DNA of 64,000 nt, taken from contig OX457027.1 in the NCBI GenBank assembly GCA_949752745.1, positions 89,859,720-89,923,719 on the forward strand, in the 5' to 3' direction. The DNA comes from Protula sp. h YS-2021 (lineage: Eukaryota > Annelida > Polychaeta > Sabellida > Serpulidae). The notes under the pieces are model-generated. The model saw only the letters and a program-made list of their open reading frames with translations. It made no database searches and was not told the origin of the DNA. Below, one piece after another: positions 55,032 through 64,000 of the stretch. The translations under genes were made by a program, and so were the position numbers. Numbering within the stretch: the stretch's first letter is position 1; each line of letters begins with the position of its first letter.

Positions 55032-56032
55032 GCTTTTATACTACTTCCATGTAATCAAAATATGGTGTGTAACTTTGCTCAAGAATTGTTAAAATTGCTG
55101 ACTCAGCAGAATTTTACTTATGTTTATGAATGTCTCACTTACAGTTGTACAGCTGTAAAGCAGAGACATCTGACGGTGAAGTCAAATAGTATTCATCCGC
55201 GAAATAGCACAGGAAATAACTGAATCAAATGGTGAAATTTTTATGTAAATCAGTCAACTATAACGAAAGTTATCACAATTTTAAGTTAAAATGGTAACAT
55301 GTCAAATTACGCATACAGACACCTGCGCAACTAGCCCATGATTACTTTATAACAAAAGTTTACATAAATCTGAATCAAATGGTGAAATTTTCATTGAAAT
55401 CGACCAACTACAACGAAAGTTATCACACTTTTTCACTTTTTACACAGTTAAAATGGCGGCATGTCACATTATGCATACAACCAGCTGCGAAAATAGCCTG
55501 TGACCACTTTATGACAAAACTTTACATAAAACTGAATCAAACAGTGAAATTTTCATATAAATCAACCAAGTAGTTTTAAAGTTATACATTCTTGAAGTTA
55601 GCCATATCACGATCCTGGGGGGGGGGGGGGGGGGTCCACACTTTTTACCATAGGGTCTGTCCAGACTGCCTAGGGGGGGTCATCACTTCTTACTATAGGG
55701 TCTGTCCAGACTGCCGCCTAGGGGGGGTCCACACTTTTTACCATAGGGTCTGTCCAGACTGCCGCCTAGGGGGGGGGGGGGGGTCAGTCCCGACTGCCGC
55801 CTGGGGGGGTCCTCACTTTGTTATCAGGGTTACGCCTATGGCTACGTCTATGGCTATGACTATGACGTCACGTTACCACGCTTCGTTGTCATCACAACAA
55901 CACGTTGCCATGACGACGCCTATCACCTCACTTCCGGTCCAGACATGATAACGTCACTTCCAGACATGATGACGTCACTTCCAGACAGTATGACGTCATA
56001 AAGTGCAGCAGAACCAACGTTACCCTCCTACT
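55009..56032 (-). repeat. Element 2 right terminal inverted repeat (1,024 bp)
   Basis: Inverted match to the inner (50650-51074) and outer (49103-49470) parts of the left TIR. Three ~150-bp units with TGAATCAAATGGTGAAATTT lie at 55210-55590. G-run plus CTGCCGCCTAGGGGGG units lie at 55610-55815, then TGACGTCA sites to the end. Confidence 0.8.
55033..55040 (-). promoter_or_regulatory. TATA box in right TIR of element 2
   Basis: TATAAAAG on the minus strand; its left-arm counterpart is CATAAAAG near 51047. Confidence 0.5.
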
Positions 56033-56339
56033 GGGGGGGGGGGGGGTCCTTGGGCTCGTACAGCATCAAACACGGGGGTCTGAGACGAAATCAGAGGGTC
56101 TCGGGCTACTGCTAATTTCCAGCTCTCTCTCTTCTATGTTTGTATCTACATTCAACGAACCTGGGAAACCGCTATGTAGCTTTCAGTGGTGTTTTGAACC
56201 CATCAATCCTAAGCTCACCCACAAAAAAGAGTTAGAAAGAAGATAATGATACGGATTACGCTAAGAAAACCCTGACAAGCTAATTTTGTCTTGTGTAGAA
56301 TATACGTGAAGCGGGCTGTCTGCCTTAGTGTAAAAACAT

Positions 56340-57210
56340 ATATAACCAGGTTTTGCTGTCCCCCACCCCCTCCCCCCACGCTCCCCGACCCCATCACATT
56401 TTAACCCGGCTTTACGGCCCTCCACCCCACACTGTCCAACCCGTGGCATATTAACCAGCCTTGCTGTCCCCACCCCACACTGTCATCCAGGCTTTGCTGT
56501 CCCCCTCTATGGTCTCATGGTTTTCACTAGACCAGTTTCACAGATATTGCAGATATCACACCATAGCACTTTCACCCACTGCGCCTCCTTGCAATCATTC
56601 TCTGGAGTCTACATATTTCATTTCATCCTCCCCCTTATTTGTTCAGTTTGACCTCTCTCCTATGGCCCCATGGTTTTCACTAGACCCGTTTCACAGATTT
56701 TATAGATATCAGCCCAAAGTCGCCCCACATTTATTCGTTGGGGTCTCCATAGTTACCACTTCCCTCGCTAATATTCATTCCCTGGGGTCTCCATAGTTAC
56801 CCCCCTTCCTCACACTCATGCCCTGGGGTCTTCATAGATAACCCCCTCCTCCTACCTCACATTCACTCTCTGGGGTCTCCAAAGTTACCCCCTCCCCCTC
56901 CCTTACATTCATCCCCTGGAGTCTTCACAGTTACCCCTCCCCCTCCCTCACATTCACTCCCTGGGGTCTCCATAGTTACGCCCTCCCGCTCCCACACACT
57001 CATGCCCTGGGGTCTAAATAGTTACCCTCCCTCACACTCATTTCCTCGGGTCTTCAGTTTTCCCCCTCCCCCTGCTTTCTATTCATTCCTTGGGATATTC
57101 ATAGTTTCCGTTCCCCATCCCTCATATTCATTCTTTGGGTCCTTCATAGTTACCCCCTCCCTCACACTTATTCCTTGGAGTATTCATAGTTACCTCCCTT
57201 CAAACAACTT
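56340..57210. repeat. C-rich arrays (CCCTGGGGTCTCCATAGTTA)
   Basis: First CTGTCCCCACCCC phrases (56355-56500), two TGGTTTTCACTAGACC(A/C)GTTTCACAGAT copies (56518, 56670), then about ten ~50-bp units of TTCATTCCCTGGGGTCTCCA, TAGTTACCCCC and CTCCCTCACAC. Non-coding. Confidence 0.8.
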
Positions 57211-57326
57211 TTCACTGTGATTGATCGTTATTCGCCTCACACAAATCATTTAACAGAATGAGGAAATGAATAAATACGGAAAATCCGCCGTTCACTATTG
57301 CATTTAAAACAACGGAACACAGAAAA

Positions 57327-57555
57327 ATGCTTCGAAATATCCAAGTTCTCGTTGGTTTGCTTCTCCTCGTGCTATGTGCAAGCACTCCGCTGCCTCGGCC
57401 GGACGACTACTACGGAAGTGACGTGATACTGGATGGATACTGTGACGAAGCGGAGCTATTGGTGGAGATGTTCATGCTGCCACGTGGGGGGCGAGTCACA
57501 CTGACAGGCAATGCGGCAGCCCTAAGCCAAAGCCTCGCCGACATGGAAGCCAAAG
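57327..57555 (+). CDS. first coding exon of a probable secreted precursor
   Basis: ATG 57327 opens a clear signal peptide (MLRNIQVLVGLLLLVLCAS, likely cut before TPLP), followed by an acidic segment (DDYYGSDVILDGYCDEAELL) and GGRVTLTGNAAALSQSLADM. The exon ends in phase 1 at GCCAAAG|GTGAGT (57555). Beyond it the frame runs into intron-like sequence and a stop. Later exons were not found in the window. Size and layout would suit a neuropeptide or other small secreted precursor, but the family is not recognised. Confidence 0.6.
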
Positions 57556-57984
57556 GTGAGTTGATTACAGGATTAACTCAGACGCTTGCGGGGAAGGAAG
57601 CGGGTAGGAGATGGAGGTTGGGGTGAGGCATTCTTTTGGTAAGTGGTAAGATATATAATATCAAACAAAACCGAACTTACCGCTCCCACAAAAATGATCA
57701 ATTCGAAAAAGATTCCAAAAGTTTGCCTTTTTATGAAACTTCAAAGTGAAAGTCTTTCCGGCAACACAAAAGTGCCTGGGCTGCTTACTGTGAATTCAAG
57801 TAAATTCGAACCATTTTTTCTTGCTGTATAAGCAGGGTCTGTCCATGCGGTTTTATGTTCATGCCAAATATTCAAACGCCGCACGCAAAAAGAGGCATGA
57901 GCCGTATCCAAAACAAACAGTGTGACCATCCGAGATCCAGTGAATCACGCATAAATAAGCTTGTGTGGTTGCCAAAAAGTAGTT

Positions 57985-58390
57985 ACCACACTGGGAAACC
58001 CCTTTGTTGAAAATTCGCATGAAATTTCAGGAATCCGGTCAAAATTGTGGGAGAAGAAGCATTTGGAAAATTGGCTACTAAAAAAATTGACATGCTCCCC
58101 ATTTGACCATTTTTTTGGCAGATTACCAAAAATAGCAACTTTTCAAGACAGGCCCACATAGAGAAGAATCGTGCAAAATTGGATATAAATCTGACCAAAA
58201 ATGTCTAAGAAAATACATTTTGAAAACTAGCTACCGAAAGTTCCCACCTCATTTGGCCAATTTCGTTGGATCACGAAAAAGAATTTTTTCAAGAGAAAAA
58301 CATAAAGAGAATAATCGTACAAAATTAAAAAGGAACCCGATCAAAACTGTGAAACTATTTCAAAATTATTTGAAAAATGGCCACCAATAA
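57985..58390. repeat. inverted copy of the ~170-bp repeat family
   Basis: Three diverged units in the opposite orientation to 10045-11340, sharing ATAATCGTACAAAATT, TTTGGCAGAT and ATTTGGCCAATTT (in this orientation). Non-coding. Confidence 0.7.
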
Positions 58391-58399
58391 CTTATGTTG

Positions 58400-59065
58400 C
58401 GGGAGAGGCGAAGGAGAGGTCGAAAACACCGTTTAACTATTTATTTCGTTTCATAACGGGTTGTCTAAAAAAAATCGCATAAATCATCAAGCAACAAAAA
58501 AGAAAAAGAAACATTGTCGAAATTTACCATTTGTTACAAATAAGTAACCATTAATTAGCGATACAGACCACTAATAAATAATCTTACTCACCGACTTTGG
58601 ATTTTTCCAAGGCCGACGATATACGTGTGTGCATCATAAACAAACTTCACTTAACTATATTAACACGTGGGTTGCTTGATGGTTAAATATGGGTTGAAGT
58701 GATCTATGACAAGATCGGTGACAAGCGATGACTTCGGTATATTTGCCTAATACCATTGTCTAAATGGCAGTCTAATTTCCTCAAAGAACTAGAGGACTTG
58801 ATCTGACAAGAACTTGAAATAGATGCAGTCTCCTGTGGCAATGCGCAACTCTGCACCAGCTTCATAACTTCAGTCGCTGCTGTTTGCATATCACATGCAC
58901 TCACTGAATCGTACAACGAAACGGCTGGACCAAGTACCAACTCTTCGAGGTCAAATGCCTTCCGAAGAACTCAACAGAGAACGACGCCACACAAGTATCA
59001 AGGCAACACCCTTCTTCGAACGAATCCAAGGCGATATGTTATCGAATCTGGAAACATAAAACTCA
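58400..59065. other. intergenic / decayed 3' part of the BEL-Pao element
   Basis: Minus-strand frames are short; no integrase HHCC or DDE pattern could be recognised. May include highly diverged element sequence. Confidence 0.3.
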
Positions 59066-61895
59066 CTACAGGTATTCCTGGAAAAAAAACCTGAGAGGAC
59101 CTTTTAACTTCTGGATCCGCGTCAGAACCTCTACATCTGACTGAAATTTGGGAATCGTGCTTTTGCAAAGAAACTCTGGACCACAAAACCGTTTAGATTC
59201 CTGCAAGTTCTCAGCCAAGCAACCCCTTGAAGCCAAGTCGGCTACATTTAGTACACCAGACACATGGTGCCACTCCCCGACGTATGTGTACGAGCGGATA
59301 AATCCGACACGATTTGCGACAAAAACATGAAAGCGTGAGGCTCTGTTCGCTGTGTAACCTAGCACAACCTTGCTGACTGTATAAAGGAAATGTTTTGCGT
59401 TCTGGTACTGAAACTCCAACTCTAACAACTGTACCATCTTTACAACAAGAACGCCAGCGACCAATTCTAGCCTAGGGACAGTCAAGGGTTGGATTGGCGC
59501 AACTCGAGACTTACCCATAACTAACAAGCCAAAAGGTCGGTTGTCCTCATCCAACAACCGTAGATAACTGTAAGACCCATAACCAGTAGATGAAGCATCA
59601 CTGAAATGGTGGAATCACAGATCTCACCATAAAATCCTTTGGTTTGAAACAACTTTGGATTTCATAATCTCCTTTAGATTTAATGACCATTGTTGAAACT
59701 TAGAGGCAGTTTGACCTGAGACCACATCATCCAGGCTAAACCTTCAATGTACAAATACTGAAGAATTTGCTTCCCTATAAGCATGTAAAGCGCGATAAAT
59801 CCACGTATTGATGAAAATGATGCTAAAAAATCTTCTGATCAAAGGACGCTGCTTGATAACTCCTTTGAACTTAAAAACGTTCGACTCAACGCACCTTTCC
59901 ATGTCAAGGGCACGCTCAACAAGGATTAACAACACCAACGATACCCCAGCCCGATTTAGTACGTTGGACATACGACCCACCAGACTCGGACATAACTTCC
60001 TTTGATGCTAAAGCGTGGGTACAATTGTCTCCGATCAGGAGACCTATCTCGACATCAGCAAAAGCATCAACGATTTCTGAAAGCGATGTAGATGAGGCTA
60101 CTAACTGGCCATAGCCGTTGTAGGAAGATGGGACCGATCGGCTGGCACCACATCTCGAGTGTATACTGGAGGCAACTGAACTCGTACATGGCTATCGAAA
60201 CCTCTAACTAGAAGCCTACTTATCTTTCGGATCGACACCTTTTTGTTCTCTTTGTTGAGAGCGACAATTTGACTTGAAGACCTGATAATTTTAAAGCCGA
60301 ACATGTACTGTCTAAAACAAACGAAGTGCCAGATTGCGTGTCCAAGAGCGCATAAACCAACCTTTCTTTCTGCACTCAAGCTCGCTGAAACAGTGGAAGT
60401 AGCTATACTACGAGTTGGGGCGAACGATGGAGCATCCACATGCAAACCAAATTCCTTGCCCAGAGACTTTCCTTCGAGACACGATGAACAGTCTCATGTA
60501 TAGCAGTTGGGTGCTTGTTCTAGCAGGCACCAAATGTCACCTTGCATTTACAAGCATCTCCAACACAACCTGTGTTTGAGAACAAAGGACTGTTAATCAG
60601 CTTCGGACTGAAGCACAAAGGACTTGCACTTGACCATCCGATCAGTTTTCTTGCAAACTTGCAAACTTGTGATTTCATAGAATCCACGGCATGCGAAATT
60701 GATTTCCTTTCAGACGCCTTCTGCAAAGTTTCGCGATTATGCGTTTAACGATCCTCAGGCCTTTAACCGATGCTCACGGATGTGAATGGCTCATTCGCGA
60801 TCTCAGATTCTTTGTTGAGAAAATTGTCTAAAGTAGAGAAATTCGGCAGAACTTCCTTTTCAACAGTAAAATTGCTGACGACCTGCTTCCAACACCCAAC
60901 TAATCAATCGGGAAGCTTCAAAAGCATTTGTCTATTTTCCCATTGGTCATCCAAGAACTTGAGACCAGGAATGGACTGCATGCATACATCAAGTTGACGT
61001 AGAAAATCAACAAACTTTTGAAGACCTTGCGAATCTCGATTCTGAGGTTATGGCTAGTCCTGAAGCTTAACGCGACATGCTTCGTTGACAATAAAGGAAT
61101 TCCCAAATCTTTGGTAGAGATGCTTGAATGCGGCAACGAATGGCTCTGGTGTACCTAAACTTCAACGCAAGACCTGGAGTCACCTCCCAGATGCCGCTTT
61201 AAATAGTGAAGGCGTTCTTCCTCTGGGATACCTATGTTTGAAACCAAAACATCAAAAGAGCGTTTCCATCTCTTATATGAAAGTACATTACCAGTGAAAA
61301 TCGAAGGCTCGGGAGAAGGAAGATGCGAGAGAGAGAAGTGTGCACAAAAAGTGCTAAAACTTCGTGCGATGGATCAGTGACGAAACCACCATGACTATTC
61401 ATACTGAAAGACGTTGACTGGTGGGAGGCCAGATCCATGAGTTGTCTCGACTTGAGGTGGACCGGCGCCATAAATAGGACTAACTAGAGGTGGAACAGTG
61501 CCTTGAATGGAACCAACTGGCAGCAGTCCAGTAAAATGTACTGGCTCAAAATGAGATACACTAGCGCTTCGAACATATTCAACAGGAGACTGATTACCGT
61601 CAGGTTTAACTGCAGGAATGTTGGCACCAAGATTCAACCCAGCAGAATAAGCCACAGCACTGTGGACAGACGAAGCAACTGTTGATGTACTACCATGAAG
61701 AAGACAAGGTGAAACTGAAGGGACACCAGAACCAAGAGCAAAATGCTGGTGCTTTGGTGCATCAGCACCAAGAATAGAAGCCTTCCCTTGTGGTTTCCTA
61801 GCGCCAAGAACAGAGGCTGGTGCTTGGGGTGCACCAGCACTAAGAGAAGATGCTGCTTCTTCGGCCTTAAGCAACTTGGCTATATTCGCATCCAT
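59066..61895 (-). pseudogene. BEL/Pao LTR retrotransposon, degenerate, RT core deleted
   Basis: Reading the minus strand downwards. A gag-like Ala/Gly/Pro-rich frame starts at 61895 (MDANIAKLLKAEEAA). Gag remnants with a CCHC-type knuckle (GDACKCKVTF...KHP) lie near 60520-60580. A protease region follows (VRGFDSHVRVQLPPVYTRDV; after a break EIGLLIGDN, GGSYVQRTKSGWGIVG). RT connection is at 59744-59980 (GVIKQRPLIRR). RNase H is at 59066-59640 (FSDASSTGYGSY, KSRVAPIQPLTVPRLELVAG, then VVLGYTANRASRFHVFVANR and WHHVSGVLNVADLASRG). The order and motifs are BEL/Pao. The RT palm with its catalytic DD is missing, and stops and frameshifts occur throughout. LTRs could not be paired. Confidence 0.8.
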
Positions 61896-61899
61896 CTCG

Positions 61900-63290
61900 G
61901 AAAGAAAAACTCGATTTAACCATCAATGTAGTCATCAAAGAAGAAACAAAACTGGGCAGGAGAAGACATCAAGCTTTCAATCTTGTTCTCAGATGAATAA
62001 AGTTTCAAAATATCGCATTTGCTTTTTGGTCCTAATTGCAAAGATTTTTTTTTTAACTTTTCAGTTTTATAGCATTTGCCGGGGTCTCAGTTAACTCGAT
62101 TGATCGCTTTGATTTTGTACTATCAAATAAATTAAACCCACCATCATCGGGAAAGTCAACAGATCCATCCCCACGGAGGAGTTCTTCCTCATAAGCTATG
62201 ACAGACATGACACTTTACGACTTTATGTTGACACTGTGTTACTGTAATGCGCTACTGTTCATATTACTTGATATGTTAGGATAGTTTGGTTAAATAAGCT
62301 GGATACGCGTACGACTCTAAGGGCCATTAACAAAATACTGGATATCTAATAAAAACTAAAAGCTGAATGCTTAAATAACTGAATGCCTAAGTGAACTAAC
62401 TTAAGAATTAGGGCCGACCTGCAGCAAACTACCAGCCTCATTGGGTTATTACGTTGCTTTGTGTTTGGAACATGGGGGACAATTTATTTCACATACAAGG
62501 ATTCAAACCAGTTCCACGTAATAAACAGATAATACTCACAAATTTGCTTTAACTGCAAATCACGGTTACTTATTTATTTCGTACCAGATTCAAATTTCAG
62601 CAGTTGCCGCTATTTTGGGGCAACTAAACGTTTACCAGTAATAATAATATTTTCAATGTTACACCAATAAAGTTTAAACTTAACACTGATAATAAAGAAG
62701 TTAACATCACAAATGATGGTTACAGTTTATAAATAATTCCATATAATCGAATACTGGAAACCAAGTAACCTCAAAATAAATTTTCAACGTGTTGCAAGTG
62801 CGTGTCATGCTTTCAATTAACACGAAAAAGTGTCAATAAATTTGAAATCATATTGTCAACCCTTTCTAAAACTTCCAAGTTTATTAAGAAATAAGTTCAA
62901 TAAAGTATGAAGAATACTGAAAACAGAAGTGATGATGATTTGAATGTGAAACACAGAAAACTAGTGATTAACCCATGGAAAAGAACACAAAAGCCAGGAG
63001 TAAAAGAGGCGAAAAATGAGAGGCGATGGAGGCTTTTAGTAAAGATATTACGAAGCCAACTAGTCGAAATATAAAAGGAAAAATAAGAATAAAAGGCAGA
63101 TACAAATTCAACCTTTAAAGAAAACGCTTGGAAACTAATTTGTCTGATGTTGAGATTTTTTATTAATGGATACATGTTGTAATTTATCCCAAGTGTGTTT
63201 CCGTTGTTAAAACCGTACATAGGAATTCATGTTTGCAATTTAAATCAACAACCCATACTCATCTATAACAGAAGGAGTGTTTATTATTTA
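61900..63290. other. intergenic, no gene; possible 5' margin of the retroelement
   Basis: AT-rich. On the minus strand TGTTCCAAACACAAAGCAAC (62453-62472) could be the start of an LTR, but no second copy was found. Short minus-strand frame at 62897-63220 has no support. Confidence 0.35.
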
Positions 63291-63295
63291 TAGTA

Positions 63296-64000
63296 CAGCG
63301 GAACCTCTGAAATCCGACCATCCTTGGGACCGGAAAAAATGTGCCCTATTTTAGAGGTGGTCCCATTTGAAAGGTTTGATCATTCTGGGGTTAAAATGTT
63401 GTGGGTTGACCATAGGTTCAACTTTGATGTCCAAGCACAACGAAAGTAATATTCGTTTACAGTAATATCTATTACAATCTGTATGTTATAGACACACACA
63501 ATTTTGCAAACTCTTGCGACTATATTTAGCAAACGAGTCCATTGTATAAAGCTTCAAAAATTATCCATGCTAGACTGTCTGAACTCCGGAAAAGTTTGAA
63601 ACACCATGTTTCAAAGAATTAGCGGGGCCAACAACAGTGGCTTAAGGATTTTAGCGCACCGGAAGTACTCAGAGGGAAGGCAATGAGTTTGTATATTGTT
63701 AGGTGCTATTGTTTAGACAATAGAGAACAAAATAAAGCCCCTTTCTGGTTACACACTTGTTAGCATAATCCCCAGCAACAATATCCAAGGTGGCAACATA
63801 TTAAGTGTTGTGAATAATGTTCAGCACAGATACAGTGATATCCCCTGTGTCCCACAGTGGTCCGATCTCAGGCATTTTGAGTGCTCGGGACCGCAAAAAG
63901 TGACCCGAAGTGGTCCGTTCCGAGGTGGTCCCAATTGGGAGTTTCCTTAACCATCGAAGTGCCCCATTTCAGAGGAGGTCCCAATAGAGAGGTGGTCCGA
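63296..64000. mobile_element. pogo/Tigger-like (Tc1-mariner) non-autonomous element, cut by window end
   Basis: TA followed by CAGCGGAACCTCTGAAATCC, the style of pogo/Tigger ends. The far side (63840-64000) has inverted complements of the subterminal phrase (AGAGGTGGTCC, TTCAGAGGAGGTCCC). The right terminus is beyond the window. No transposase frame seen between. Confidence 0.6.

Larger units (their letters stand above)
49103..56032. mobile_element. Element 2: Polinton-type DNA polymerase B element, 6.9 kb
   Basis: Terminal inverted repeats 49103-51074 and 55009-56032 start AGTAGGAGGGAAACG, matching element 1's AGTAGGTGAGAAACG at 13 of 15 positions. Both ends abut long G-runs of the same orientation (49091-49102 and 56033-56046), so it appears inserted in a poly(G) tract and any 6-bp duplication would be GGGGGG and hence unreadable. 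The core holds a split protein-primed-type DNA polymerase B gene (+) and a short minus-strand frame. No integrase, capsid, protease or packaging ATPase, unlike full Polintons of 15-20 kb. Confidence 0.82.

Noticed and set aside
62897..63220. 107-codon minus-strand hydrophobic frame
   Set aside because: AT-rich sequence, Phe/Ser-rich by composition; no family resemblance, splice or promoter support.

Overview
The window is nuclear DNA of an animal. Genes carry GT-AG introns and metazoan domain families, and they sit in large gene-poor stretches full of tandem arrays and mobile-element debris. A DENND6 tail, a multi-exon HSPA12-type Hsp70, BEL/Pao and non-LTR fragments, hAT- and pogo-like pieces and Polinton-type elements together suggest a marine invertebrate. 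A mollusc or another lophotrochozoan is my guess, not proven. No bacterial genes, CRISPR arrays or operons are present.

Layout. 92-5699 (+) holds the last six coding exons of DENND6 (Rab-GEF family). Its introns are packed with minisatellites that have grown from the gene's own splice junctions. 5.7-15 kb is intergenic: two MITE-like elements (6742-7110, 13415-13995), a CT microsatellite and several tandem arrays. A dead tRNA-SINE and a non-LTR retrotransposon tail follow (14.8-15.7 kb). 15904-20078 (-) is a complete six-exon HSPA12-like gene of 589 codons, with joins I could verify in phase. 20.5-28.3 kb is a hAT-like remnant, a ~210-bp array, an inverted/direct repeat cluster and simple repeats. 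37.2-49.1 kb holds a two-exon basic protein of unknown function (41237-44948, +) plus repeats. 56-64 kb holds a C-rich array, the first coding exon of a probable secreted precursor (57327-57555, +), a degenerate BEL/Pao retrotransposon (about 59066-61895, -) and one end of a pogo/Tigger-like element.

The most notable content is a pair of elements about 12 kb apart that share Polinton/Maverick-style ends. Element 1 (29192-37214) has ~3-kb terminal inverted repeats (TIRs), a 6-bp target duplication CAAAAC, and starts AGTAGG. It carries only a PC4/SUB1-like ssDNA-binding protein gene and a C2H2 zinc-finger gene, and each TIR carries three tRNA-like sequences. Element 2 (49103-56032) starts with almost the same bases (13 of 15 terminal nt identical). 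It carries a protein-primed-type DNA polymerase B with an endonuclease VII-like zinc/HNH domain and N-terminal zinc fingers. Neither encodes a visible integrase, capsid, maturation protease or packaging ATPase.

My reading is that both are non-autonomous, gene-partitioned relatives mobilised by the same absent integrase, with replication functions split between them. The polymerase copy is broken: its two reading frames meet where exonuclease motif I should be. The end sequences, duplications, motifs and frame breaks are seen directly. The shared-mobilisation model is inference.
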